64,000 nucleotides of DNA from Leptothoe kymatousa TAU-MAC 1615. Its GTDB lineage: Bacteria > Cyanobacteriota > Cyanobacteriia > Phormidesmidales > Phormidesmidaceae. Numbering within the stretch: position 1 is the stretch's first letter; every line of letters begins with the position of its first letter. Below are positions 10,567 to 18,778 of this stretch, piece after piece. The position numbers were made by a program, and so were the translations under genes. The stretch is taken from positions 177,280 to 241,279 of the forward strand of contig NZ_JADOER010000004.1 of the NCBI RefSeq assembly GCF_018739865.1, written 5' to 3'. The notes under the pieces were generated by a model. It ran no database searches. It was not told the origin of the DNA and worked only from the letters and a program-made list of their open reading frames with translations.

Positions 10567-10845
10567 ATGAATAAAGGTGAACTGGTAGACAAGGTGTCTG
10601 AAAAGGCCTCTGTTACTAAAAAACAGGCCGATGCGGTAATTTCGGCGGCAATTGAGTCCATTATGGAAGCGGTTTCTAGTGGTGAAAAGGTCACCTTGGT
10701 GGGCTTTGGTTCTTTTGAGCCTCGCCATCGTAAGGAACGTGAAGGTCGTAATCCTAAGACTGGCGATACTATGGTGATTCCGGCTACCACTGTGCCTGCA
10801 TTTTCCGCTGGTAAGTTGTTCAAGGAAATGGTTGCTAAAAAGTAA
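10567..10845 (+). CDS. hup: DNA-binding protein HU
   Basis: The 92-aa protein is a histone-like HU/IHF family member that bends DNA and organises the nucleoid. It starts MNKGELVDKVSEKA and carries the signature VGFGSFEPRHRKEREGRNP followed by the Pro-containing arm. The frame is open upstream to 10522, but the ATG at 10567 follows an excellent GAGGAG at 10555-10560 and gives the family's usual N-terminus. It is monocistronic as far as can be seen. Confidence 0.96.
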   Translation: MNKGELVDKVSEKASVTKKQADAVISAAIESIMEAVSSGEKVTLVGFGSFEPRHRKEREGRNPKTGDTMVIPATTVPAFSAGKLFKEMVAKK

Positions 10846-10985
10846 TTGGTGCCATAGCTTCCAAAGTATTATTGGTGTCGCTATTGCTTTAGGTGTTTTT
10901 CGGTGCTGTGTGGGCAGTTTGTTTGCCTATTCGAGTCTGTTGACGCCTAGCAGTGGCGGCACTTTCTGTTTGATTTGGTAAAGCG

Positions 10986-12299
10986 GTGGTTCAGTGCAGC
11001 ACTGAGTATGACTTAGCTATTTTGGGCGGCAGTACGGGGAGTCGTTTGGCCGCAATGCGGGCGGCTCAAATGGGTGCCCGTGTGGCTTTGATAGCCCCCT
11101 GCTGGCAGCTAAATGATGCTGTTGAGGCTAGTTTTCGTGCGATCGCACAGCCTGGTTTAGAGAGATCGCACCCATGGGCCCATGGGCGGGCATTGTTTGA
11201 GGTGGAATGTCGCCATCGGCCCTTATCCCCGGCTCAGCTGCGGGCCTGCGGTGTTGATGTTGTCTTAGCTGGGGCTAGCTTTAGTCAAACAAAATCCTTA
11301 AAAGTAGAGCAGCGGCACATTCAGGCCAGTCGGTATTTGTTGGCAGATGGATATAGCTTTTCCCCGTCGCCATCGGGAGCTTTGCTATGTCATCAACTCA
11401 TGCAGTTAGACGTATTGCCGGAAAATATCACCTTAGTTGGCGGCGGTGCCGCGGCGGTGGAATGGGCCTTTGGCCTCAGTCGTTTTGCTAAGGTGACGCT
11501 GCTTTCCCCCCAACCCAGACTGTTGCCCGCAGAGGATGGGGATATTGAACGGTTGATGGCTGCGCAACTGCGTAGCTTAGGGGTTGCCATTGCGGCTTTA
11601 GATGGCGACTTTACCTACGCTGCAGAGCAGATGGCCACAATGGCTGAAACCGGCCAGGTCGTGCTGGTCCCCCAATATCAAGTGGATGCATCCCTCGGGA
11701 TGGCCCAATTGGGTATCGAGGCCGGTGATCTATCTGTGAATGCTTATTTGCAAGTACGACAATGGCCCCAGCTGTATGCTGTGGGGGCCTGTTTAGGCGG
11801 CGTCAATCGTGCTGCCCTGGCCCAGCAGGAGATGGCCATTGCCTTGGATAATGCCCTATTTAATGCCCGGCGCCCCATGGGGTATGAACGCGTATTCTAT
11901 GGAATTCACGGGCTGTCTCCGGTGGGACGCTGGGGGTTAACGGAGCAGCAGGCGCATCATCGGTATGGCGCTAGGGCCGTAGTTTTTAAATCTTCGTGTT
12001 TACCGGTGGCTGAACACGGGGGCGACACCAATTTTTGCAAACTCATTACCTTAGGCAAAACATTGATTGGCATCCATTTAATGGGTCGGGGAGCGATGGA
12101 TCTGGTGAGTGTTTTAGCCCGGTGTGAAACCATGCCAACCCTGGCCCCATGGGCCGCAGGCCAATATCGCAGTGGCACCCTTTACCAGGCGATTTACCAA
12201 GCGATCGCACAGTGGGAAAACCAGCGCTGGCAACCCGGCCAATGGCGGCGGGACTGGGCAGAAAATTGGTTTAACTGGCGTCGTTCCCAAGGAAATTAG
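10986..12299 (+). CDS. FAD/NAD-dependent oxidoreductase of the disulfide-reductase family, lacking the redox disulfide
   Basis: The 437-aa protein has the fold of dihydrolipoamide dehydrogenase and mercuric reductase. The FAD motif is LAILGGSTGSRLAAMRAA near residue 10, and the NAD(P) motif VGGGAAAVEWAFGLSRF lies near residue 150. The C-terminal dimerisation domain is present (FCKLITLGKTLIGIHLMG). The CxxxxC redox pair expected at about residues 40-50 is absent; only a lone Cys (PCWQLND) is there. It may transfer electrons without a dithiol, or may be a cyanobacterial homologue with another substrate. The start is GTG. It ends 3 bp from the convergent dcd gene. Confidence 0.75.
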   Translation: MVQCSTEYDLAILGGSTGSRLAAMRAAQMGARVALIAPCWQLNDAVEASFRAIAQPGLERSHPWAHGRALFEVECRHRPLSPAQLRACGVDVVLAGASFSQTKSLKVEQRHIQASRYLLADGYSFSPSPSGALLCHQLMQLDVLPENITLVGGGAAAVEWAFGLSRFAKVTLLSPQPRLLPAEDGDIERLMAAQLRSLGVAIAALDGDFTYAAEQMATMAETGQVVLVPQYQVDASLGMAQLGIEAGDLSVNAYLQVRQWPQLYAVGACLGGVNRAALAQQEMAIALDNALFNARRPMGYERVFYGIHGLSPVGRWGLTEQQAHHRYGARAVVFKSSCLPVAEHGGDTNFCKLITLGKTLIGIHLMGRGAMDLVSVLARCETMPTLAPWAAGQYRSGTLYQAIYQAIAQWENQRWQPGQWRRDWAENWFNWRRSQGN

Positions 12300-12302
12300 G
12301 CC

Positions 12303-12896
12303 CTATACCCGAGCAAGGGTGACCATTTCCGCTTGATCTTGGTATTTACCTTGGCGGGTCTCATAGCTCACCTGGCAGGGATCGCCCTCTAGGAACAGTA
12401 GCTGCACAACCCCTTCGCTGGCGTAGATGCGACAGTCGGCACTGGAAGAATTGGAAAACTCTAGCGTGAGATAGCCTCGCCAACCCGCTTCTGCCGGTGT
12501 GAGGTTCGCAATAATGCCACAGCGTGCGTAGGTGCTTTTGCCAATACAAATGGTGGTGATGTTGTCGGGAATGGCGAGGCGTTCTAGCGCCACCCCTAGA
12601 CCGTAGGAGTGGGCGGGCAAAATGAAATAGCTACCGTGCTCATCACTACGCAGCTGGGTGGTCTCAAGGTTATCTGGATTAAAATTTTTGGGATCAATGA
12701 CAGTGCCTGGAATATGGCGAAAAATGCGAAATTCCTTAGGAGATAGCCTAATGTCGTAGCCAAAGGACGATAGGCCATAGCTAATAACCGGCACATTAGC
12801 GCCATTAAGGTCCATGCGCCGCACCAGTTCAGACTCAAATGGGGCAATCATCCCCTGGGTGGCCATGTCCCGAATCCAGACATCATTCTTGATCAT
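12303..12896 (-). CDS. dcd: dCTP deaminase
   Basis: The product (about 197 aa) deaminates dCTP to dUTP for thymidylate synthesis. Family motifs are SSFGYDIRLSPKEFRIF, HSYGLGVALERLAIPDN, GKSTYARCGI and the Glu-containing TPAEAGWRGYLTLEF. The frame extends to a GTG at 12920, but the ATG at 12896 (MIKNDVWIRD) matches the usual N-terminus better. The CobO-like gene lies 66 bp upstream on the same strand, so the two could share a transcript. Confidence 0.93.
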   Translation of the reverse strand: MIKNDVWIRDMATQGMIAPFESELVRRMDLNGANVPVISYGLSSFGYDIRLSPKEFRIFRHIPGTVIDPKNFNPDNLETTQLRSDEHGSYFILPAHSYGLGVALERLAIPDNITTICIGKSTYARCGIIANLTPAEAGWRGYLTLEFSNSSSADCRIYASEGVVQLLFLEGDPCQVSYETRQGKYQDQAEMVTLARV

Positions 12897-12962
12897 TGTT
12901 TTTCGCGTGTTGTTTACCACTCAGCGTTTGAGACCTATTGGCCCATGGGATTTGGACCCAGA

Positions 12963-13553
12963 CTAGGGCAAAAATTCCCGTCGAAACTCAGTCACCTGAT
13001 CCGCCATGGACAAAATGGCATAGGGCATCTTGGGCCCTGTCAAAATGATATCCATCTGTGCTGGACGCTGTTCCAAGAGTTCTAATACTTCACTTTCTGG
13101 AATCAGTCCGTATTCAATCGCCAGACTCAATTCATCCAACATCACCAACCCATATCGATTGGTTTGAATCATATTTTTAACGTAGGCCCAAAGCTCCAGA
13201 ACAGCGTCCTGGGCATCGTCCGTCGTTTCAAAAATACAGCCAGCATAGCCACAGCGCACCCAGTCTAGGTTTTGTCCCATGTGGGTCATATGGTCTGGAC
13301 CTTGGTCAATGCCACCCTTTAAAAACTGGGCGACGAGTACGGTCATGCCTTGGTCGGCTGAACGCAGGGATTGCACCATCACGTTGGTGAAAAAGCTGCG
13401 ATGGACTGAGGTGAATACTTGTAACGAACCTTCAAGCGCCTGCAAAAATGGATGGTGCAGTCCTTTGGAAATACTGGCGGGCGGAGTCCCTGGAGTGGAC
13501 GCGACACGCAGGGAACGACGGGGTGAAGCAGTAACGCGTAACTGTTGAACCAT
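12963..13553 (-). CDS. CobO/BtuR-like protein with a degenerate P-loop
   Basis: The 196-aa protein resembles corrinoid adenosyltransferase (CobO/BtuR). Recognisable parts are VLVAQFLKGGIDQG, an internal AVLELWAYVKNMIQ segment, YGLVMLDELSLAIEYGL (the Walker-B-like DE motif) and DIILTGPKMP. Where active enzymes have GNGKGKTT, this protein reads SVHRSFFTNVMVQS, so the Walker A Lys and Gly residues are missing. It is therefore unlikely to bind ATP in the normal way. The Ser/Arg/Pro-rich N-terminus has no known function. A regulatory or structural role is possible; calling it a cobalamin enzyme would be unsafe. Confidence 0.75.
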   Translation of the reverse strand: MVQQLRVTASPRRSLRVASTPGTPPASISKGLHHPFLQALEGSLQVFTSVHRSFFTNVMVQSLRSADQGMTVLVAQFLKGGIDQGPDHMTHMGQNLDWVRCGYAGCIFETTDDAQDAVLELWAYVKNMIQTNRYGLVMLDELSLAIEYGLIPESEVLELLEQRPAQMDIILTGPKMPYAILSMADQVTEFRREFLP

Positions 13554-13685
13554 AGAAACGCTACATCTAGTGGCACTACATTTAATAGCGAACTAAATAT
13601 AGCGCATGTAGTGGGAGTTTGGGTCGCTGTTTTAAGAATTGATCCGTGGGGCGTTTGTTTATAAAGGCGCAGTAAGAATTTCTCC

Positions 13686-13733
13686 CTCCCCACCTTCAAA
13701 GTAGTTAAAGTGTACTGCTTTGAAGGTGGGGAG
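13686..13733. repeat. Perfect 16-bp inverted repeat (hairpin)
   Basis: CTCCCCACCTTCAAAG (13686-13701) is exactly complementary to 13718-13733, with a 16-nt AT-rich loop. No T-run follows on either strand, so it is not a classical terminator. It lies between the 39-aa minus-strand ORF and the CobO-like gene and could end the former or process transcripts. Confidence 0.75.
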
Positions 13734-13777
13734 ACATTGTCGTAGGCCAGAACGATTGAGCTAGCGATGCTCGCTAA

Positions 13778-13897
13778 CTAGCCCAAAGGACTGTGGGGAA
13801 AGAATAGTGGGGATGCGAGGGCAACGCTAGCAATCAGGGTGAGGGTTGCGATCGCAGCTAATACGGTGACTTTGTCTGGTTTTATCTGTTTTTTCAT
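13778..13897 (-). CDS. Small membrane or exported protein, 39 aa
   Basis: The short minus-strand frame encodes a 39-residue peptide beginning MKKQIKPDKVTVLAAIATLT. It has a basic N-terminus, one hydrophobic stretch (VLAAIATLTLIASVALA) and a short tail SPLFFPHSPLG. The ATG is preceded by GGAGG at good spacing, the best ribosome-binding site nearby. It could be a one-helix membrane protein or a cleaved peptide (ALA-S site). It contains a HIP1 site. It does not match a photosystem small subunit that I recognise. Confidence 0.55.
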   Translation of the reverse strand: MKKQIKPDKVTVLAAIATLTLIASVALASPLFFPHSPLG

Positions 13898-13994
13898 GGG
13901 CTACCTCCATACGATGGACCGTCGGCACGGGCTATGGTCAAGTAGTTAACCCGGTGCGGTCAGTTCACCGGCATACTTTGAGCATCACCACCCT

Positions 13995-14678
13995 ATGTTA
14001 AAAGCTGTTTTATTCGATCTCGACGGTACCCTGGCCCATACGGACCCCATTCATTTCCAAGTGTGGCACGCTTTGCTAGCCCCCTATGGCATGACGGTAG
14101 ACCAGGACTTTTACGATCGCCATATTAGTGGCCGTTTGAATCCTGACATTGTCAGTGACTTGCTACCTCAGCTATCCCTGGAGGAAGGCGTCGCCTTTAG
14201 CGCCGACAAAGAAGCCCAATTTCGGCAGCTAGCGGCGAATAAGTTACAGCGGATGGATGGCCTCACCGATTTTTTGCACCACCTTGGGCAACAGGGCTAT
14301 GCCACTGCCCTCGTCACCAATGCCCCTCGCCCCAATGCGGAATTCATGTTAGACGTGTTGGCCCTCCAGGGGATATTTCAGCCCGTGGTTATTGCGGATG
14401 ATCTACCCAGGGGAAAGCCCGATCCCTTGCCCTATCAAACCGCCCTAGGGCAATTGTCCCTAGCACCCGAAGAAGCGCTGGTATTTGAAGACTCCCCCAC
14501 GGGGGTGCGGGCGGCGGTGGCGGCGGGGATTCCCACCGTGGGGGTGACATCCTCCCACAGTGACGCCACCCTGATGCAGCTGGGGGCAATGTGGGCCATT
14601 GCCGATTACACCGATCGTCGCTTAAATGCCTATTTGGCTGCCGCCACTGGGCCTAAGGATTCATGTCTATCCTATTGA
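13995..14678 (+). CDS. HAD-superfamily hydrolase, beta-phosphoglucomutase-like
   Basis: The 227-aa protein has all HAD motifs: motif I LFDLDGTLAHTDPIH (nucleophile Asp9), motif II VTNAPRP, motif III Lys in RGKPDPLPYQTAL, and motif IV FEDSPTGVRAAVAAG. The small alpha-helical cap after motif I places it with subfamily IA phosphatases and beta-phosphoglucomutase-like proteins. The substrate is probably a small sugar phosphate or glycolytic by-product, which the sequence does not specify. It stands alone on the plus strand, divergent from the 39-aa ORF. Confidence 0.88.
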   Translation: MLKAVLFDLDGTLAHTDPIHFQVWHALLAPYGMTVDQDFYDRHISGRLNPDIVSDLLPQLSLEEGVAFSADKEAQFRQLAANKLQRMDGLTDFLHHLGQQGYATALVTNAPRPNAEFMLDVLALQGIFQPVVIADDLPRGKPDPLPYQTALGQLSLAPEEALVFEDSPTGVRAAVAAGIPTVGVTSSHSDATLMQLGAMWAIADYTDRRLNAYLAAATGPKDSCLSY

Positions 14679-14801
14679 GGGGGTAAAGATTTCCCGGTGG
14701 TGGCAGTTGCTGAGAATGGTGTAGTTGCCAGACTGCTAATGCCTCTTAGATGCTAAGTATGGATTAGGTTCAGATTTGATCAGCCACTGCCAATTGCCAC
14801 C

Positions 14802-15107
14802 ATGAGTAATGTTTCCGATAGTCCAGGGAGTCAGCCCCAAACGGTTCAGGATCGTCTGGCGAATTTACGACAGCTAGCCCAGGCGTTTCCGAAGGAACAA
14901 CGGGAAGATGTCCTACTTGAATTGGATGACTTGAGTACCGATTTGCGTACGAATGGGTCGAGTTTGCAAACGCTTCAATCTCGGTTAAAGCGCCTTGCTG
15001 CGATCGCTATGATGGCTCGCATGTTTGCCACAAACAACCAACAAGCCATTGAAGACTTTGCCAGTAACCTGGTTGAGCTGACCAAGGCCACGAAGGTGGA
15101 GCATTGA
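14802..15107 (+). CDS. Conserved-looking hypothetical protein, 101 aa
   Basis: This is a small soluble, largely helical protein. A Ser/Gln-rich N-terminus precedes amphipathic helices (RLANLRQLAQAFPKEQREDV, then SLQTLQSRLKRLAAIAMMAR). No known domain is recognised. The codon pattern, start and length look genuine, and no longer frame overlaps it. It ends 28 bp before the convergent CDF transporter. The alternation of short helices could support oligomerisation, but no function is assigned. Confidence 0.6.
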   Translation: MSNVSDSPGSQPQTVQDRLANLRQLAQAFPKEQREDVLLELDDLSTDLRTNGSSLQTLQSRLKRLAAIAMMARMFATNNQQAIEDFASNLVELTKATKVEH

Positions 15108-15135
15108 TGGGTGGGCGCAGGGTTAATCGGGGTAG

Positions 15136-16047
15136 CTAGTAATACTGCCTCAGGGGCATGGTGTAATCTTCTTCCACCCACACTTGCGTACTGACGGGAC
15201 CATAGTGGTGGCGTAGGGCGCTGTCCACCCGTTCCCCAATGGTGCGGGACATGCCCAGGCACTCTGGATGCACGGCTAAATACAGTTCAATCCACACCTG
15301 TCGGCCGACCATGCCTCGGGACCGAATCCGGTTGCAGCGGGTTACCCCTTCCACGGTGGTCACCACTTGGGCAATGGCTTCTGGGGCAATGGCGGTGGGT
15401 TTTAGCAACATGGGGAGCTGGGTGTTGAGCACCCGCCAGAAACTCTGCAGCGTCAGTGTCACAAGGGCAATGGCCATGAAGGGATCCAGCCAGCTATAGC
15501 CGCGCCAAATGCCGATTAAGCCCACCAACATGGCTATACTCAGCCAGCCATTATCTAAAACATGTTGGGTGGTGAGCTTGAGGGCGATGCTGCCTAGGGC
15601 TCGTCCCCGATACGAGACGAAAAATGCTAAGCCGATAGCAACGGCCACCATGGCGGCGATCAGCTGTATTAGGGCGACCGTCACCTCCACTGGAAATGGA
15701 TTGGTCGCTCCCCCCATGACGTCTTGAAATTGGCTGAGCGCAACGATCAAAATATTGACGCCAAAACAGCCCAAAAGCGCCGCCAGCATCAGCGTACTGC
15801 CAACTTCTCCGCGACCGTGGCCCCATATTTCTTTGCCCAATATCCGTTGTGGCGAGGCGATCGCCGTGAGGCTGAGGGCCGTGCTAAACACATCAATTAA
15901 GGTGTGTAGGGCTTCGGCCAATAGGGTGACCGATTGGCTGACCCAGCCAGCAATCACTTCAATGGTCAAAATTACCAAATTAGCCCACAGCAGCATCAGC
16001 AGTAGGCGATAACAGGTTTGCCTTTGCTGTCCGGTGTCTAGAACCAT
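15136..16047 (-). CDS. Cation diffusion facilitator family transporter
   Basis: The 303-aa inner-membrane protein has about six hydrophobic helices and a C-terminal cytoplasmic domain (VTTVEGVTRCNRIRSRGMVG, WIELYLAVHPE), as in CDF metal/proton antiporters. The first metal site is intact: AEALHTLIDVFSTALSL contains HxxxD. The second site in the fifth helix reads TTQHVLDNGW, so the usual H/DxxxD is QxxxD with His shifted by one. This may change metal preference among Zn, Mn, Fe or Co. The gene is convergent with the 101-aa ORF and stands alone. Confidence 0.87.
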   Translation of the reverse strand: MVLDTGQQRQTCYRLLLMLLWANLVILTIEVIAGWVSQSVTLLAEALHTLIDVFSTALSLTAIASPQRILGKEIWGHGRGEVGSTLMLAALLGCFGVNILIVALSQFQDVMGGATNPFPVEVTVALIQLIAAMVAVAIGLAFFVSYRGRALGSIALKLTTQHVLDNGWLSIAMLVGLIGIWRGYSWLDPFMAIALVTLTLQSFWRVLNTQLPMLLKPTAIAPEAIAQVVTTVEGVTRCNRIRSRGMVGRQVWIELYLAVHPECLGMSRTIGERVDSALRHHYGPVSTQVWVEEDYTMPLRQYY

Positions 16048-16296
16048 CCCGTCTCGCTGGTTGCGATCGCTAAAGCCCTGAAATAGTAGCAGCTATAGAC
16101 AGTGCAAGCGAAAAAAACACAGTACAGTTGGCTTAACTTGTCAAAACCTTACTGATTCTTCCTTGGTAGGGCGTACTAAAAAAAGTAACCCCCGCCCCAT
16201 ACGGTCTATATTCAGTAGGCTTAACTCCATGGATGGCTCTACTGACACTATTTGAATCCTTAGAAAAATAATCTATGAACGGGGCCCTATTTTGTC
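16048..16296. other. Intergenic stretch before the 18-bp tandem repeat
   Basis: No gene is supported here. It holds the upstream region of the CDF transporter, including a HIP1 site near 16064. Confidence 0.5.
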
Positions 16297-16422
16297 CAAT
16301 TGCTGGCCACTCACTAATTGCTGGCCACTCACCAATTGCTGGCCACTCACCAATTGCTGGCCACTCACCACTCGCTGGCCACTCACCAATTGCTGGCCAC
16401 TCACCACTCGCTGGCCATGTAC
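16297..16422. repeat. 18-bp tandem repeat, seven units
   Basis: The unit CAATTGCTGGCCACTCAC runs head to tail seven times. Units 1, 3, 4 and 6 are identical; units 2, 5 and 7 have small changes (TAATTG, CACTCG, and a divergent end in unit 7). Each contains TGGCCA. The period is a multiple of three, so a plus-strand frame (16275-16520) reads HSPIAG repeats. The low-complexity peptide has no other support as a gene. There are no spacers, so it is not CRISPR. Confidence 0.9.
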
Positions 16423-16580
16423 TTGATGTTCTGACTAAAATAATGACGGTAGCGGCATTTAGTCAGAAGCCAAGCGACCCATATCTTTTATCCAAAACTT
16501 CAAAGCATAATCGCGGCTAGATGCTCTGAAGCTCCTTAAGATTTTTAGAAATAGATAGTCGAAGAAAATTTAAAAGCAGA

Positions 16581-16621
16581 AAGGGCACCGACGACTGGCC
16601 GTGTTTCGTCTCGGTGCCCTT
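16581..16621 (-). terminator. Terminator-like hairpin downstream of the minus-strand gene
   Basis: AAGGGCACCGA (16581-16591) pairs with TCGGTGCCCTT (16611-16621), with inner GACGA/TCGTC pairing and a small bulge. On the minus strand the stem is followed by a T-rich stretch (CTGCTTTTAAATTTTC), which fits termination of the gene ending at 16707. Confidence 0.65.
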
Positions 16622-16706
16622 ACTGGTTCGCTCCTCACACACAAGACAAGTTTAGGCTAACTGGCCGAGTTTGTCACCCCCACACCAAAAAAATATGGAA
16701 CCTTTT

Positions 16707-17531
16707 TCAAAACTGTTCCACCAGTTGATAGCCCCAACTATTGTGTAGTAATTCTTTCAGCACCACTTGCGCTACTTGAATCCATGGCAAGACGATGGAG
16801 GATTCAGGTGATGTGGGTGAAATATGCCCTGTACATCGGTCAATGGCTGAGACCAAATCCGTCGCTTGATGTACGAGGTGTAAAGATGTGGTTTCATGCC
16901 AAGCATCACAAATATGCAACAGTCCATCCAGCATCTGCTTCAGGGAAGGTACTGACGTGATCAAGCTCAATCCATAGATTGTCTGCGTATGATCTCCTAC
17001 GGTCTGGATATCGATGCTGGATATACGGGTAGACCATCGGTGGCATAGTTCATATCCAGACTGTAATTGCCACAAAATATCCGGCGTCATACTGGGGGCG
17101 GCTTGGGTCAGAGGGGGGAGGCCATGGAGGTGCAGGTATTGCTGCCATTGCTGGAGTCCCTGGTCTGCGATCACAAATTCCAGGCAGCCCGTGTCAGTTT
17201 TTTTGACCTGGTCCCAAATGGCCGGGTCCCCAGATTCTGTTAAAACGGATAATAATACCGACGCAACTTCGTCCACAGACCATGGGCCCATGGGGGCTAT
17301 TTTCAGTGGAATTGCAGAAAAATACGTAACCGTCTCCTGACATATCAACTTTTTTACGGGAATGTCCCGATGACAAATCTTTGTGATTTTACCGATGCTT
17401 AATAAAACCCCTGAAGATGTAGCAGGAGTGTGAAGGTTTAATGTGTTGCTTCTTTGACTGATGTGATGGAGATCATCAATTTTTGAAGCTAGGTTAGATT
17501 GCAACGTCCGTTTTAACGAAAACCATGTCAT
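16707..17531 (-). CDS. Hypothetical protein, possibly with a DALR anticodon-binding-like domain
   Basis: The ATG at 17531 gives 275 aa (MTWFSLKRTLQSNLASKI at the start); the frame is open to 17636, but that extension is low in coding character. The C-terminal two-thirds is helical, with a segment DILWQLQSGYELCHRW that resembles the FxVQYAHAR helix of the DALR domain of arginyl-tRNA synthetase. A further helix ends the protein. No synthetase catalytic motifs (HIGH, KMSKS) are present. The DALR idea is weak inference from one segment. It is divergent from the Crp/Fnr gene and has a terminator-like hairpin downstream. Confidence 0.5.
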   Translation of the reverse strand: MTWFSLKRTLQSNLASKIDDLHHISQRSNTLNLHTPATSSGVLLSIGKITKICHRDIPVKKLICQETVTYFSAIPLKIAPMGPWSVDEVASVLLSVLTESGDPAIWDQVKKTDTGCLEFVIADQGLQQWQQYLHLHGLPPLTQAAPSMTPDILWQLQSGYELCHRWSTRISSIDIQTVGDHTQTIYGLSLITSVPSLKQMLDGLLHICDAWHETTSLHLVHQATDLVSAIDRCTGHISPTSPESSIVLPWIQVAQVVLKELLHNSWGYQLVEQF

Positions 17532-17914
17532 ATTTGTATTAACTCGGTAAAAGTACAGAGAAAATTCTGTGGTTCTTTTAGTTGAGGTGTAAGTAAACGT
17601 ACATAGCGTTACTGAAAATTCAGTTGTCTGCTTCAAAGAAAGCTGAAGGAAATATAAAGAAGTTGATTTCAGGATGCCAACTGGATCAGCCGTTTGTATT
17701 AATGTACTTAATGTATTTGTTTCGTATACTGATCGTGGTTCTACGGTTGACGGATACAGCGGTTCCTTGGTAGGTGACGTAGGTCTTTAATATCCTTTTA
17801 AATTCACAATAAACGCTTATTTTCAGGGCGCATCAATGACTGGGGTTTTCTTATATCGAAAGCATTCCAGCCAGCTTGTTTTGGCTCAAAACTCTATGGC
17901 TTGACACTAGGTAA
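17532..17914. other. Divergent intergenic region before the Crp/Fnr regulator
   Basis: This AT-rich stretch of about 380 bp should contain the promoters of the minus-strand hypothetical gene and of the regulator. TTGACAC lies at about 17901, only 14 bp before the regulator ATG. No exact GTA-N8-TAC box was noticed. No other gene is supported. Confidence 0.45.
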
Positions 17915-18661
17915 ATGACACTAACTGAATTATCGACAACTTCCAGTACCGTTCCCATGTCCTCATCTATCCCATCGGATGACGCTCGGCCATTCCATGT
18001 GTGGCAACGCATTCTTGACTGGGCCCAGGAACACTATCGATGCCGTACTTTTAGTAAAGATGAGCGCATTCCTACTCGTCCAGGTCTGCTGTATTTAGTA
18101 CAACAGGGAGCCGTGCGGTTGGTGGGGAGTGCCCAGGTCAGTGCCACCCTTAAGCAGCAAAAGAGTTCTTCATCTCGCATGCCATTGGTGGCAGCAGAGG
18201 AGGCCTTTTTAGGATTCGTTGGTGCCGGTCAACCCTTTGAAATTGTGGCCCAGCCTCCATTTACCCTGCAAAGTTTTTCCCACGTCGATCACACAACGAT
18301 TGTGTGGCTTTACTGGAATGATCTAGATACTTGGCCCCATTTCCGCCGTGAAGTTTTAGATGCATTTCGCCGCCAGCACCAGCGCAAGCTGCTATGGCTA
18401 AGTACCTTAGGCCAGCGACGCACTATTGATCGTCTACTGGGCTTTTTGACCCTGCTAGTGGATGAGTATGGTGAGCCCTGTGAGAATGGCTACTATTTGC
18501 CCTTTCCATTGACCCATGCCCAAATTGGTAGTGCGATCGGCTCCACTCGAGTAACTGTGACACGTCTGATGGGTAAGTTGCGTCAGCGCGGTTTGATTCA
18601 AAGTCATGGAGAGAATTTAATCAGTATTCCCTTTGGTGCCAGCCTCAAACAGCAGGGATAG
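17915..18661 (+). CDS. Crp/Fnr-family transcriptional regulator
   Basis: The 248-aa protein has an N-terminal cNMP-binding-like barrel (about residues 35-140) and a C-terminal winged helix with the recognition helix in IGSAIGSTRVTVTRLMGKLR (about 206-225). That helix is very like those of NtcA and other cyanobacterial Crp-family proteins. The N-terminal domain, however, is not NtcA: the FPGDPAERVYFL segment is absent and a Ser-rich start replaces it. The ligand is unknown, because the cAMP-binding RxSxxGE motif is not evident. It likely activates or represses promoters with an NtcA/Crp-type half-site. Confidence 0.85.
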   Translation: MTLTELSTTSSTVPMSSSIPSDDARPFHVWQRILDWAQEHYRCRTFSKDERIPTRPGLLYLVQQGAVRLVGSAQVSATLKQQKSSSSRMPLVAAEEAFLGFVGAGQPFEIVAQPPFTLQSFSHVDHTTIVWLYWNDLDTWPHFRREVLDAFRRQHQRKLLWLSTLGQRRTIDRLLGFLTLLVDEYGEPCENGYYLPFPLTHAQIGSAIGSTRVTVTRLMGKLRQRGLIQSHGENLISIPFGASLKQQG

Positions 18662-18778
18662 GCTTTGCAATATATACGCTTTAGATGAGGCGGGGGTAGT
18701 CCTCCGTCTTGATTTCTGTTGGCTGTAATCGGTCCGTTTTTATCGGTTCGTTCTGTGGCTGGTTTGGCTCTGATGCAA

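Noticed and set aside
16297..16422. CRISPR array
   Set aside because: The 18-bp units run head to tail with no unique spacers, and no cas gene is nearby.
16275..16520. Gene for an 81-aa HSPIAG-repeat protein
   Set aside because: The frame owes its length to the 18-bp tandem repeat; the rest has no protein character and no ribosome-binding site was seen.
17915..18661. NtcA
   Set aside because: The recognition helix is NtcA-like, but the N-terminal domain and its conserved segments do not match, so only Crp/Fnr family is claimed.
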